DNA from: Thermoanaerobaculia bacterium
GTDB lineage: Bacteria; Acidobacteriota; Thermoanaerobaculia; Multivoradales; JAHEKO01
Reading direction: 5' to 3'
Length of the DNA: 64,000 nucleotides
Assembly (NCBI GenBank): GCA_947259195.1
Contig: CAMYLC010000034.1
Location: forward strand, 1-64,000
Part shown: in pieces, positions 42,934 to 52,697 of the stretch
How the letters are laid out: each line of letters begins with the position of its first letter
Position numbering within the stretch: position 1 is the stretch's first letter
Notes under the pieces: generated by a model
Database searches by the model: none
Told to the model about the DNA's origin: nothing
What the model saw: only the letters and a program-made list of their open reading frames with translations
Position numbers and translations under genes: made by a program

Positions 42934-44892
42934 TCAGCTCCCTGGGGGACGAGCTTCAGCCTCCAAAGCCCGCAGAGCGTGTCCCCGGGCCGCGAGGGTC
43001 TCACCTCCAGAGAATAGGGTTGCGGCCATCGCCTGGTGGAATTCTGCCGAGCCTGGGTCGAGCTCTCGAATAGGTTCGGATTCGGAAAGCTTCGCTTCGA
43101 GGCGCTCGAGCCTTTCGGCCTCGGTCTGCAGTTCGTCGATTCGATCGGCGGCCCGCGCCTGGCTACGGGAGGCGATATGTCGCGGATTGATGGCGTCGGA
43201 GGTCTCGAAAGCCGCGAGCGAGCGGTCCAGGAGACCGTTTCGGCGGTAGATCAGGCCCAGGTTGTAGAACAGCACATCGTTGTTCGGTGCCGCCTCACGC
43301 GCCCTTGCGAACTCGACCTCGGCTCTTGACCAATCTCGAAGCTCGAAGGTCACACCGAGCATGTAGTGGAAGTGGCCGATGAGGTTCTGGGTCAGATAGT
43401 CCTTGGGGACGGTCGGGTCGTATTCTCCATCGAGCTCCGTCTTCGGGATGACCGGTTCCGGGATCGGCGCGCCCTGTCTTTGAATCCGAAACGTGAGACC
43501 TGTACCGACGATTTCGAGCTCCGGCACTTCCCAATTGGGGTGATGGGTGAAGTAGAGGGGGTCGGCTTCCGGGTCGAAACGCAAAGGGGGAAGATCGGCA
43601 CCGCCAACGCCCTGGAGGATGAGGTCGACGTCGGGCCGGACACCCTCCACCAGTTGCAGGTAGATCAGCACGAAGAGGATGTTGTCGTCGCTGGCGCTCA
43701 GGTGGGCACCTGGAGGAAGGGTCCCGAGAAGCGTTCGACTGAAATCGTCGGCGATCCGATATCGACTGCGATCGAACTGTGGGTATCCCACCAGGAGCAT
43801 CGCCAGTGGCACAAGAAGGGCGACTGCTGCGAGCTTGGAAGACACGCGCTCACGAAGAACGTCCAGCCCCAGCCCGGCGAGTAGAGCGAGAACGACGAAC
43901 GTGGGGATGTAGTACCGGTACCAGAGGAACAGATCACTGCGTGACCCGTGGAGAGCCATCGCCAGAAAGTTGCCGAAGGCCGCCAGGAGTAGCAAGAGGA
44001 CGGGCCAGCCCCTCTTGCGTGTGAAGAAGATCCCGAATGCGGCCAGAACCGCTCCCAACCAGAAAAGCTCAGTGCCGATTCGAGCCAGGAGATCGCCGGC
44101 GATGGTCAGCAGATCAATCGGTGTTTCGAACCAGGCCCGCTCCCAGGCCTCGCGCCGAAGGATGACGTCGATCGTGGCTCGAATCGTCTCGGGATCGCCC
44201 CAGTCGAGGCGGGGATTGGCGCGGGATCGGAGTGGCAGATAGAGATATGGAACGAGTCCCAGGGCCACAGCTGCTGCCGAGGCCAGGAGAACCTTTGGCC
44301 GACGTAGGAGCCTTGGATCGGTGATCAAGACGAAGAGTCCCAGGGCAAGGACAAAGACCGCCATGTAGGTGTGATTAGTCGCACCCAGAGCCGCCACGCA
44401 GAACGCCGCCACGAGCATCTTCGGTTCGCGTCGCTGGAACCAGGCGGCGGAGAGACCCAGAGCCATCACAAGAAAGAGAGCATTGAGGCTGTACACCCGT
44501 TGGATGTTGGCCTGAGACCAGAAGCTGGGACTGAATGCCAGCATCAAGCTGGAGAAGAACGCCGCAAGGCTCGAGAGCCCCAGTTGTCTACCCACGAGAT
44601 AGATGCCAGAGGCCGCGCACGCCGCGCAGGCGGCGCTGAACAGGCTCATCCGGAAGGCGATGGAGCCGATGGGAACCAGAACCGTCCACAGCTTGCCGAG
44701 CAGTACGTAGAGGGGGTAGCTGCTTGGATGGGGGATGCCCAGTGTGTGCACCGCCGCGACCAACTCTCCGCTGTCGCCAACATAGATGGTGCGGCTTGCA
44801 CCGAGAGCGTAGATCAGAAAGAGCAGCAACCCGAGGACGACCGCATGGATCCTCCGAGAGTCGCTCTCACCGACGGGCCGAATCGAGGTCAT
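42934..44892 (-). CDS. DUF2723 membrane glycosyltransferase-like protein with TPR tail (652 aa)
   Basis: About 11 membrane segments in residues 15-385. The first loop has SRTIYVGDSGELVAAVHTLGIPHPSSYPLY, the Asp/Glu and His signature of DUF2723, related to protein O-mannosyltransferases that use lipid-linked sugars. Residues about 520-650 are TPR-like (WSRAEVEFARAREAAPNNDVLFYNLGLIYRR). Start overlaps the upstream gene's stop by one base (TGATG), so the two are coupled. Confidence 0.85.
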   Translation of the reverse strand: MTSIRPVGESDSRRIHAVVLGLLLFLIYALGASRTIYVGDSGELVAAVHTLGIPHPSSYPLYVLLGKLWTVLVPIGSIAFRMSLFSAACAACAASGIYLVGRQLGLSSLAAFFSSLMLAFSPSFWSQANIQRVYSLNALFLVMALGLSAAWFQRREPKMLVAAFCVAALGATNHTYMAVFVLALGLFVLITDPRLLRRPKVLLASAAAVALGLVPYLYLPLRSRANPRLDWGDPETIRATIDVILRREAWERAWFETPIDLLTIAGDLLARIGTELFWLGAVLAAFGIFFTRKRGWPVLLLLLAAFGNFLAMALHGSRSDLFLWYRYYIPTFVVLALLAGLGLDVLRERVSSKLAAVALLVPLAMLLVGYPQFDRSRYRIADDFSRTLLGTLPPGAHLSASDDNILFVLIYLQLVEGVRPDVDLILQGVGGADLPPLRFDPEADPLYFTHHPNWEVPELEIVGTGLTFRIQRQGAPIPEPVIPKTELDGEYDPTVPKDYLTQNLIGHFHYMLGVTFELRDWSRAEVEFARAREAAPNNDVLFYNLGLIYRRNGLLDRSLAAFETSDAINPRHIASRSQARAADRIDELQTEAERLERLEAKLSESEPIRELDPGSAEFHQAMAATLFSGGETLAARGHALRALEAEARPPGS

Positions 44893-46850
44893 CAGCGCTC
44901 GGTAGAGTCAGCTTGCAGTCGCGTCAGATTCTCGCGAAACAACGCGTTGTCCGGCTCGAGCTTAAGGGCCCGCTCGAGGGCCGCGATGGCCGCATCTCGA
45001 TCACCCATGAGATAGGCGACGTTGGCGCGGTACTGAAACACCAGACCGTACTGCGGAGCGATCGCCTCGGCGTGGTCGAGAAGGGTGAGGGCCGTTTCGT
45101 AGTCGCCACGACGTGCGGCTTGACTGGCCTTTTCTGCCAGGAAGCCGGCCTGCTGCTCGGCTTCACCTTTCGGGGCGTTTGCAGAGGCACTGCCGGTGAG
45201 GCGAAGCAACGCCGCTCGGGATGGCTCGTAGTCCGGGGCATACCGCAGCACCGTGTTGTAGTCGCCGATCGCCAGGTCGGGATGGCCCTGGCGTTCGTGG
45301 ATGACGGCCCGGTTGTGGTAGGCCTCGACATTCAGCGGGTCGAGCTCGAGCGCTACCTCCAGTTGCTCGAGAGCCCCCTCATAGTCGCCTGTCGCGCCGA
45401 GAGCGCCCGCCAGGCTGGTGCGCAAGCCGGGCTCTTCCGGCTCGGCTTCGATCAGGCGGCGATAGATCTCCCGGGCTTCGTCGTAGCGACCCTCTTCGAA
45501 AGCGATGGCTGCCAGATTGCGTTCGCCTTCGGCCGACTGCACCCCGCCGAGATAGCCGAGTGCTTCCAATCGGTCGAGCACGGCCTGGTCTACCTCGGCG
45601 TCTCGAGCGACTCCCTCCTGCGGTCCTCGCTCGCCGGTCTCGTAGGAGACTATGCGTTCGGGACTCGTCGGGATCTCGAGGGCCTCCGTAAGAACCCGCC
45701 CTGGCATGTCTTCGCCAGCCGGGAGGCCGAGCAGAGCGAGAACCGTGGGTGCGATATCGACGAGGATGGGCTTGTCGATTCTCGAATGGCGCTTCACCCC
45801 GTGACCGTAGATATAGAGGATGCCTTCGAGGCGGTGGAAGCGCTCGCTGACGCGGCGCATGTCGCGGACGCGACTCGGGTCGTCGTGCAGCTCCCCGAGT
45901 CGAAAGCCATGGTCGGAAGCGACGATAAGGGTGGTGTCGTCGTCGATCGCCTCGAGGTAGAGACCTACCAATTCGTCGGCGAAGCGATACATCGCCTCGA
46001 CGGTTCCCCCGAACTTCGCCTGCTGGTCCGCCAGCTCGCCGGCGAGGCCTTCGACCCTGAAGAGATGACCGAAGAGGTGCGAGGTCGAGTCCACCCCTTC
46101 GATGTAGACCATTGCCAGGTCGGGTCGCTCCCGCTTCCAAAGATCGAGGCCGACGTCGCGATAGCTCTTGGCAGTAGCCAGGGCCCATTTGAAGTGACCC
46201 AGGTCGTCAGACAGGTCGAAGGGCAGTGAGAACTCCTCGGGACTGACCTTCACGAAGGGTGCGATCTCCTCATAGGTGAGATCCCTTGGGCGCCGAAGCA
46301 GGGGAGCGATTTGCTCTGCAAGCTCTGGAGGATGTGAGGTTGCCTCTTCGGTGGCAGCGCCGGTGAATCCTTCCTCGAAGAGGAAGTGGTAGGCGGTGTG
46401 GTCGCTGACAATGACGCCGTCGAGCGTTTCTGGAGGCCAGGTCGCCCACCACCCCACGACCGCCGGTTTCCGACCGGCTGCTGCGGCGATGTTCCAGAGA
46501 GCCTCGACCCTCCGCAAGTCGCTGGTAACCGGGAGCTTCTCCCCTGTCGAGGGACTCACTGCCACGAAGTGGCCGATCCCATGCTGGCCTGGTGTCTTGC
46601 CGGTGGCCATGGTCGTCCACAGGATCGGGCTCAGCAGGGGCTTCTGACTGATCAGGCGACCGTAGGCACCGTCCTGCCTCAGGCGTGCGAAGTTGGGCAG
46701 CTCTCCCTCGGACATCAACAGATCGATCGCCAGCGGATCGAGACCGTCGATCCCCAGAAGGATGACCTTGCCTTCGGGTGGATTTCCACCGCAGGAAGCC
46801 AGAACCAAAGCGACTACGAGGAGGAGAAGAGCGGAGCGGATTCTCACCAA
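44892..46850 (-). CDS. Alkaline-phosphatase-superfamily lipoprotein with TPRs (652 aa)
   Basis: Lipobox VLASCGG near residue 20. Type I phosphodiesterase/nucleotide pyrophosphatase core: LLGIDGLDPLAIDLL (metal Asp), LSPILWTTMATGKTPGQHGI (Thr nucleophile region), YIEGVDSTSHLFGH (Asp, His), LIVASDHGFRLGE (Asp, His) and a further His in IYGHGVKRH. Residues about 430-645 are TPR repeats (LEQLEVALELDPLNVEAYHNRAV). Such proteins often modify surface glycans or glycolipids with phospho-groups; coupling with the DUF2723 gene suggests a shared glycoconjugate pathway. Confidence 0.88.
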   Translation of the reverse strand: MVRIRSALLLLVVALVLASCGGNPPEGKVILLGIDGLDPLAIDLLMSEGELPNFARLRQDGAYGRLISQKPLLSPILWTTMATGKTPGQHGIGHFVAVSPSTGEKLPVTSDLRRVEALWNIAAAAGRKPAVVGWWATWPPETLDGVIVSDHTAYHFLFEEGFTGAATEEATSHPPELAEQIAPLLRRPRDLTYEEIAPFVKVSPEEFSLPFDLSDDLGHFKWALATAKSYRDVGLDLWKRERPDLAMVYIEGVDSTSHLFGHLFRVEGLAGELADQQAKFGGTVEAMYRFADELVGLYLEAIDDDTTLIVASDHGFRLGELHDDPSRVRDMRRVSERFHRLEGILYIYGHGVKRHSRIDKPILVDIAPTVLALLGLPAGEDMPGRVLTEALEIPTSPERIVSYETGERGPQEGVARDAEVDQAVLDRLEALGYLGGVQSAEGERNLAAIAFEEGRYDEAREIYRRLIEAEPEEPGLRTSLAGALGATGDYEGALEQLEVALELDPLNVEAYHNRAVIHERQGHPDLAIGDYNTVLRYAPDYEPSRAALLRLTGSASANAPKGEAEQQAGFLAEKASQAARRGDYETALTLLDHAEAIAPQYGLVFQYRANVAYLMGDRDAAIAALERALKLEPDNALFRENLTRLQADSTER

Positions 46851-46955
46851 CTGAACCTATGGCCGCAGGCCCGCGACGTCAAGTAGCCGTGCGTCAACCC
46901 ACGATCTGATAAAGTCCCTCAGGTTTTCCCCAGAAATTCCTGGAAGGAGCGCGCG

Positions 46956-48275
46956 ATGAGGAAGTCTGCGGCCATAGTCGTCTTTTTGTTGTCCATGCTC
47001 CCGGCAGTAGCCTGGAGCAGCGAACCGGTGGCGGTGGGCGACCAGTTCCAGGTCAATACCTCCACATTCAGCCAACAGATGCTGGCTTCTGTTGCCGCGG
47101 ACCCTGTGGGCAACTTCGTGGTGGTTTGGACCAGCCAGGAATCCCAGGGGGACGACACGAGTGGCCGGAGCATTCAAGGGCAGCGCTACGACTCCAGCGG
47201 TGCACCGCTGGGGGGTGAGTTCCAGATCAACACCTACACCACAGGAACGCAGAGCGTACCCGAGGTCGCCATGGACAGCCAGGGCAACTTCGTGGTGGTT
47301 TGGGAAGGCATCGGGTCGGGCGGCACGGATACGGACGCTGAGAGCATTCAAGGACAGCGCTTCGACTCCGATGGCAATCCGGTCGGGAGCGAGTTCCAGG
47401 TCAACACCTACACCACGGACGACCAGGAAGAGCCCTCGGTGGCCATGGACTCCCTGGGTAACTTCGTCGTGGTCTGGGAAAGCTACGGCTCGCTCGGCAC
47501 CGACACGATCTACAACAGCATTCAGGGGCAGCTCTACGATTCGACAGGCGCAAAGGTTGGGGGCGAGTTCCAGGTCAACACCATTACTCAGAGCTACCAG
47601 AAGGACGCCGCGGTTACCGCCGATGGTCAGGGCAACTTCATCGTTGTCTGGGAGAGTGAATTCAGCAAGATCAAGGGCCAGCTCTATGACGACAGTGGGG
47701 CCGCCGTTGGAGGGGAGTTCCGAGTTGATTCCGCTGGATACGGGGACCGCCCTGAGGTGGCGGCGGACTCCCTGGGCAATTTCACTGTCGTCTGGGAGGC
47801 GGAAGAGGCAGGCGGTGTCGATACGGACCGCACCAGCATCGAGGCGCAGCGATTCGATGTCGACAGCAATCCCGTCGGAAGTCAGTTTCAGGTCAACACC
47901 TATACGACAGATTTTCAGACGGACGCCGGCGTAGCCATGGACCCCCAGGGCAACTTCGTCGTGGTCTGGAAAAGTGAAGGCTCGGAGACCTCGTACTACC
48001 AGAGCATCCAGGCGCAGTACTACGACTCCGCAGGCAACTCCGTCGGGGACCAGTTCCAGGTCAACACCTACACCGCGTACTTCCACCACGCGCCGTTCGC
48101 CACCATGGATGGTCAGGGCAATTTCATCGTGGTGTGGGACAGCGAAGGATCGCCAGGCAATGACTCGCACAATCGGAGTGTCCAGGGCCAGCGATACTCG
48201 ACCGGAGGTGGGAGCTTCTTCACCGATGGCTTCGAGTCCGGTGACACCTCCGCCTGGTCGAGCACCACGCAATAG
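46956..48275 (+). CDS. Secreted seven-repeat protein, probable beta-propeller (439 aa)
   Basis: Signal peptide at residues 1-21 (SAAIVVFLLSMLPAVAWS). Seven repeats of about 55-60 residues, each with VNTYT..., VAMDSQGNFVVVWE, SIQGQRYDS and GNPVGSEFQ-like strands, fit a seven-bladed propeller. The protein ends GSFFTDGFESGDTSAWSSTT, an FxDGFESGDxSxW motif I know from the C termini of secreted proteins in Acidobacteriota-like genomes, perhaps a sorting tag. AGGA-like site precedes the ATG. A gene for surface attachment or matrix is possible; no enzyme motif is present. Confidence 0.82.
   Translation: MRKSAAIVVFLLSMLPAVAWSSEPVAVGDQFQVNTSTFSQQMLASVAADPVGNFVVVWTSQESQGDDTSGRSIQGQRYDSSGAPLGGEFQINTYTTGTQSVPEVAMDSQGNFVVVWEGIGSGGTDTDAESIQGQRFDSDGNPVGSEFQVNTYTTDDQEEPSVAMDSLGNFVVVWESYGSLGTDTIYNSIQGQLYDSTGAKVGGEFQVNTITQSYQKDAAVTADGQGNFIVVWESEFSKIKGQLYDDSGAAVGGEFRVDSAGYGDRPEVAADSLGNFTVVWEAEEAGGVDTDRTSIEAQRFDVDSNPVGSQFQVNTYTTDFQTDAGVAMDPQGNFVVVWKSEGSETSYYQSIQAQYYDSAGNSVGDQFQVNTYTAYFHHAPFATMDGQGNFIVVWDSEGSPGNDSHNRSVQGQRYSTGGGSFFTDGFESGDTSAWSSTTQ
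47037..48123 (+). repeat. Seven tandem coding repeats, about 170-180 bases each
   Basis: Near-identical segments such as GAGTTCCAGGTCAACACCTA and CAGGGCAACTTCGTGGTGGT recur once per unit. Unit five is shorter. High DNA identity between units suggests recent duplication or gene conversion. Confidence 0.8.
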
Positions 48276-48290
48276 CCGGGTCTTCACGGA

Positions 48291-49448
48291 ATGGTCCCAG
48301 TGACCGCAGGAGAGATCTCAGCTGTAGAGTTGGCCCGAGCCGTGGAGTCCGGTGAGCCCATCCAGGTGGTCGATGTGCGCGCCGCCTTCCGTCTCGATAG
48401 TGGCCGGATCGACCTGGTGCCTGACAGCTCGTTTCACAACATCGTCGGATCCCAGCTGGCGAAGGTCGAAGACCTCGAAGGTACCGGGATTGACCCGCAG
48501 GTCCCCGTCGCGGTTGTGTGCGGTAAGGGCAGTGACAGTCGCATTCTCGCCAGCCATCTCAATCGCCTGGGATGTCAGGCGCGCTCACTCAGCGGTGGTA
48601 TGGGTAGCTGGATGATGCTGACCCTGGAGCGCGAGTTGAGCCCTACGGCATCGCTGGATCGGCTCGTCCAGTTCGATCGCATCGGCAAAGGTGCACTCGG
48701 CTATCTGCTGGTGAGTGATGGCGAGGCGATCGCCATAGATCCGCCGCGGGACCCCTCCGCCTATCTGGCCGCGGCCGAGGCGAGTGACTGCTCGATCGTT
48801 GGCGTCGCCGACACCCACGTCCACGCCGACTACATCAGTGGCGGGCCTGAGCTTTCCAGGGAGCTCCAGGTTCCCTACTACCTTCATCCCGACGATGCCT
48901 GCTATCCGTACGACGGCAGGCCCGGGACGATTCCCTTCGAGCCCATCGAGCACGGTCAGGAGATCGCCTTCGGTCGGTCGAGGTTGAAGATAGCTCACAC
49001 CCCTGGACACACAGACGGCAGTGTCAGTTATCTGGTAGACGACCAGGCCGCCTTCACCGGCGATTTCATCTTCATTGCCTCGGTCGGTCGTCCGGACCTG
49101 GCCGGCAAAGAGCAGGAGTGGACACTCAAGCTCTGGGAGAGCCTCGAGCTCGCCCGCCACGAGTGGTCTCCGAGCCTTCATATCTACCCTGCCCACTACG
49201 GCTCGGACGAAGAACGGCAGTCAGATCGTTCGATCGGCTCACTCCTGAGTGAGCTTCGGCACACCAACAGCTCGCTGCAATACGCTGATCGGGAGGCCTT
49301 TATCGACTGGGTCTTGGCCAAGAAGGCGTCTTTTCCCGACGCCTATCGCAGGATCAAGGCTGTCAATGTTGGCCTTCTGCCGGTCAGCGAAGAGGAGGCG
49401 ACCGAGCTCGAGGTCGGCAAGAACGAGTGCGCCTTGGGTGGTAGCTGA
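48291..49448 (+). CDS. Rhodanese/metallo-beta-lactamase fusion, persulfide-dioxygenase-like (385 aa)
   Basis: Residues 1-115 are a rhodanese domain (IQVVDVRAAF, active-site loop VAVVCGKGSDSR with the catalytic Cys, LNRLGCQARSLSGGMGSW). Residues about 120-385 are a metallo-beta-lactamase of the ETHE1/BLH type: DTHVHADYISGG, HTPGHTDGSVSYL, FTGDFIFIASVGRPDL and IYPAHYGS. The usual HxHxDH ends in Tyr, as is common in this group. Likely role: oxidation of persulfides with sulfur transfer in sulfide detoxification. It starts 15 bases after the repeat-protein gene. Confidence 0.88.
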   Translation: MVPVTAGEISAVELARAVESGEPIQVVDVRAAFRLDSGRIDLVPDSSFHNIVGSQLAKVEDLEGTGIDPQVPVAVVCGKGSDSRILASHLNRLGCQARSLSGGMGSWMMLTLERELSPTASLDRLVQFDRIGKGALGYLLVSDGEAIAIDPPRDPSAYLAAAEASDCSIVGVADTHVHADYISGGPELSRELQVPYYLHPDDACYPYDGRPGTIPFEPIEHGQEIAFGRSRLKIAHTPGHTDGSVSYLVDDQAAFTGDFIFIASVGRPDLAGKEQEWTLKLWESLELARHEWSPSLHIYPAHYGSDEERQSDRSIGSLLSELRHTNSSLQYADREAFIDWVLAKKASFPDAYRRIKAVNVGLLPVSEEEATELEVGKNECALGGS

Positions 49449-49476
49449 GCCCACACCTGCGGCGCTGTCCGGAGTC

Positions 49477-51393
49477 CTAATGAGGAGGTGGAGGCGCGCT
49501 TTGCCGTCCCGCCCACGGTACTGTCTGCGCCTCGTACCATTGCAAGGGCCTTCTCAAGATCAGGTCCTTCTTCTCGCGCCGCAGGTCCAGGGCGATGGGA
49601 ATCCCGTGAAATTTCGTGTAGAGGATCCCTGAGGACTTCTTGTCCCGAATTTGGAGGTTCGCCCTGAGCTTGAGGCCCTCGCTGTCGAGATCGAAGTTCT
49701 CGATCTCCATGCTCTTGGCGGCAATCTCGATATCCGCTTCACCCTCGAGATCCTTGAAGTTCAGGATGCCTTTGAGCTTGTTGAAGATCTTCTTCTCCTG
49801 GCCGAGAAGGGCGATCAACGGTCGGGTGTCCTTCATCTTGATCTCGGCACTACAGACGATCTCGCCGGGATCCTTCAATTGCAGCCAGCCTTCGGTCATA
49901 TCGAGGTGGAAGTACCAGTTCCTGTCTGTCTTCTTCCCGTCCTCGATGGTGACCCTGTCGATCTTCAAGCCGCTGTCGGTGAAGTCGAACCAGCGGTCGC
50001 GCACATCGTCGGCGGTGACATTCAGATCGAGGGACAGGTCGCCTTTGATGGCGACCTCACCATAGGAGGCGTCGATCCCCTGGCCATGGATATCGATACT
50101 GGCTTCCCCCCCGTTGTCACGGGTGAGGACCGCGTGGGTCTCGACCAGAACTTCGCCGGAGTCGAGCGTGAAATCCTCGACGGCCGGTATGGGAAAGCGG
50201 GTGATATCTGCGACATGCGCATTCTCGAGGTCGAGAGAGATCGATTCGAGGGTAGAGGCGAGTCCTTGAACTCCGCCAGAGATGTCGAGCGCCCCAGCGT
50301 CCGCTTTCAGCTCGAGATCAGCCCCTGCCAGGAGGGGCTCGGTGCCTTCGCGCTCAGTGAGCGCCACATCGGTCAGGGCCAGGGCTACTTTCGTGGAGAC
50401 CCCGTCGTCTGCCTGCTCGACCTTCGACTGGAGCGCGAGCAATCCTGTCGCTCGCCAATCCACAATGTCGACCCAGCCCCCTTCGGAGCTGAAGTCGATC
50501 TTTGTCCCGAGAGCCAGAACGCCTTGCTCGATGTGGACTAAGCCGTCAACCTGACCACCGGGACTGCCGACCTCGACTGTTTCGATGTTCGCCAGCAGAC
50601 TGTTGATCAGGCCAGCACCCTTGGACTTGCCAGACAAGCTCACCGAGCCCGACAGGGACTTCAAGATCTCGAGGTCCTTGGCCTCCTTGGGGACAAACGG
50701 CTCCAATTGCGCGTCGATGCCGAACTGCATCCCCTGCATCACCGGATCTCCCATGGTGGTGAGCTCGGCATCGGTGAGATTCATGCGCACACGCTCCATC
50801 GACAGGGCGCCACCGCCCAACTCGATACTCATGTCGGCGTCGATGGCGCCTTCAGCGGTGAGGCGCATGGCGAGGATCCAGAGCTGCTTGAACTCGTCGA
50901 TGCGGATATCTCGAAGGACGATCTTCCAAGGGTCCTTCTTTTTCTTCTTCTGCTTCGGAGGAAAGGGTGGTTCATCCACGGCGAGGCCGGGAATCTCCGG
51001 CGCGAATTCGGCCGTCTTCAGTGGTGGATCCTCGGGTAGCTGCCGCTTGCGTAGGCGAAAGTCGAGCCCCGAGCCGTCGAAGCTGTAGGTCTTGAAGGTC
51101 TTCGAAGCGAGCGACAGCAAGCTCAGGTGGATGCGCCCGCCCGCCAACTCCACGTACCACTGCTGTTTCCTGCTCTGACCGCGAATGGAGAGGCCTTCCA
51201 GGTTGATGATGCCGGGAATCAGGGTGTGGGCACTGGTCCACTCGACCTGCAACTTCTCGGGCTTGTTGTTGATCTTGCCTGTCACCCACTCTGATGACAG
51301 GGCCCAGTTGGCGCCGATCACCCACACCACCTCGATGACGCCGATCACCGAGACCAGTCCGATCCAGAACTTGCGAGACCTCGAGATACCCAT
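49477..51393 (-). CDS. AsmA/DUF748-like inner-membrane-anchored protein (638 aa)
   Basis: N-terminal membrane anchor (IGLVSVIGVIEVVWVIGANWAL, residues 10-31) followed by a long beta-rich periplasmic region: LEGLSIRGQSRKQQWYVELA, LRDIRIDEFKQLWI, SMERVRMNLTDAEL, GEVAIKGDLSLDLNV. Repeated GDLSL-type strands are typical of AsmA/DUF748/TamB-like lipid-transport proteins. A poly-Lys stretch KQKKKKKDPW splits the N-terminal region. Ends in PPPPH. Monocistronic. Confidence 0.7.
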   Translation of the reverse strand: MGISRSRKFWIGLVSVIGVIEVVWVIGANWALSSEWVTGKINNKPEKLQVEWTSAHTLIPGIINLEGLSIRGQSRKQQWYVELAGGRIHLSLLSLASKTFKTYSFDGSGLDFRLRKRQLPEDPPLKTAEFAPEIPGLAVDEPPFPPKQKKKKKDPWKIVLRDIRIDEFKQLWILAMRLTAEGAIDADMSIELGGGALSMERVRMNLTDAELTTMGDPVMQGMQFGIDAQLEPFVPKEAKDLEILKSLSGSVSLSGKSKGAGLINSLLANIETVEVGSPGGQVDGLVHIEQGVLALGTKIDFSSEGGWVDIVDWRATGLLALQSKVEQADDGVSTKVALALTDVALTEREGTEPLLAGADLELKADAGALDISGGVQGLASTLESISLDLENAHVADITRFPIPAVEDFTLDSGEVLVETHAVLTRDNGGEASIDIHGQGIDASYGEVAIKGDLSLDLNVTADDVRDRWFDFTDSGLKIDRVTIEDGKKTDRNWYFHLDMTEGWLQLKDPGEIVCSAEIKMKDTRPLIALLGQEKKIFNKLKGILNFKDLEGEADIEIAAKSMEIENFDLDSEGLKLRANLQIRDKKSSGILYTKFHGIPIALDLRREKKDLILRRPLQWYEAQTVPWAGRQSAPPPPH

Positions 51394-51561
51394 GGTGCTC
51401 CCTTCCTGATTGCAGGCTAGCGCAGCTTCTCAGCAATGATATCCAAGCAGAAACGAGCGAGACTCGTTGGGTACCAGCGGTCGAGCACCTGCCACCTGCC
51501 CAGCTGTTGCTTTGCGGCGCAGGAGGCACTCGCTTGCGGGGTCGAGCTTCAGTCCGAGTAG

Positions 51562-51575
51562 TTAACCCAGGTTAA
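51562..51575. repeat. Palindrome at the hydrolase stop codon
   Basis: TTAACC, CA, GGTTAA (51562-51575), overlapping the stop codon of the minus-strand hydrolase. Possible operator or weak terminator. Confidence 0.35.
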
Positions 51576-52486
51576 GTACCTCTGGCCGCCACATCCTCGA
51601 TGGCATCCGCAATCTCGTCGGGAACCTCCTCCTGGAGGAAGTGACCGGCCTGGGTGCGGGTGACGGTTGCCTGGGGGAATGTCTTCACGTGCTTCTCGAG
51701 GACGCGGCCCAGGATCGGATCGCGCTCGCCCCACACCAGGGCCAAGGGACCGTTGAAGTCACGGATCCAGGCTTCAATCTCGCGAAGTGGCGGCACGCTG
51801 GGATGGTTGGGGCTGGAGGGGACCATTCGCGCCAGACCCAAGGGGCCGGCTCGGCGACCGAGAGGTAGCGGCCAACGGTAGGCGCGAGAGACGCGCCCCG
51901 AGATGGACTCCGAGTCGCCCTGCACCCGCCCCAGGATGTTCTGTGGAAAGCCTCCGAGGCGAAAGACGATGTCGCTGACAACCGGCGTGCGGGCAAATTT
52001 GTGGAATGAGGTCCCCAGCGGGCGTTTGGGCACGAGAACCGAAGTGTTGGCCAGGACGATGCCGCTCGCCTCGGGAAGAGCCATGCCCATGCCGATCGCC
52101 AACGGCCCACCCCAGTCCTGACCGACCAGAATCGCACTCTTGGCCAGCTCCCGGGTCTCGGCCCACTCTCGCATCGCTTGCAGGTGGCGCTCGAGGGTGT
52201 GATCCGAAACTCTCTGCAGCGAGCCCGACAGCCCGAAGCCGAGCAGATCGGGAGCCAGGCAGCGAAAGCGCTCGGGATCCAACCGTGCAATCACCTGCCG
52301 CCAGAGGTAGCACCAGGTCGGGTTGCCATGTTGCAGGATCACTGGTTGGGCGTTGGGGTTCCCATGATCGATGAAGTGGATGATCTTCCCCCGATCCGGC
52401 CCCGACTCGAGCTGGTAGGCACTGCGCTCCTGTGGGAGATCCTCGGCGAGGAAGGACGGCAATTGGGGTGGTGGAACCGAAGGCAT
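51572..52486 (-). CDS. Haloalkane-dehalogenase-like alpha/beta hydrolase (304 aa)
   Basis: VILQHGNPTWCYLWRQVI (oxyanion region HGNPT), CLAPDLLGFGLSG, nucleophile elbow ILVGQDWGGPLAIG with Asp as nucleophile, as in haloalkane dehalogenases, LALVWGERDPILG (acid region) and AGHFLQEEVPDEIADAI (His). ATG 52486 gives MPSVPPPQLPSF; ATGs at 52513/52510 are alternatives and no strong ribosome site decides. Substrate unknown; epoxide or ester substrates also occur in this fold. Confidence 0.85.
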   Translation of the reverse strand: MPSVPPPQLPSFLAEDLPQERSAYQLESGPDRGKIIHFIDHGNPNAQPVILQHGNPTWCYLWRQVIARLDPERFRCLAPDLLGFGLSGSLQRVSDHTLERHLQAMREWAETRELAKSAILVGQDWGGPLAIGMGMALPEASGIVLANTSVLVPKRPLGTSFHKFARTPVVSDIVFRLGGFPQNILGRVQGDSESISGRVSRAYRWPLPLGRRAGPLGLARMVPSSPNHPSVPPLREIEAWIRDFNGPLALVWGERDPILGRVLEKHVKTFPQATVTRTQAGHFLQEEVPDEIADAIEDVAARGT

Positions 52487-52697
52487 CGTCGTTGATCTTA
52501 ACTCTCTCATCATCTGCTCTGAATGCTCGTGGTCTCCTCCAGGGAAGAGAAGCCAAAGGCGATTCGGCAGACCTACGATGTTGTCGCCTCCTTTGCCAGG
52601 TCTTTCCCGGTGGGACGGGTGTAGAATGGCGCGTCTTCCAAACCAGTCTTTCTACCGCTACCGACGGGTAGACCATCGGGTCGAGGAGGTTCACCCC

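Noticed and set aside
46857..48287. 476-codon open frame on the minus strand opposite the repeat-protein gene
   Set aside because: It only mirrors the repeats of the plus-strand gene, has no ribosome site or family resemblance, and the plus-strand product has a clear signal peptide and repeats.
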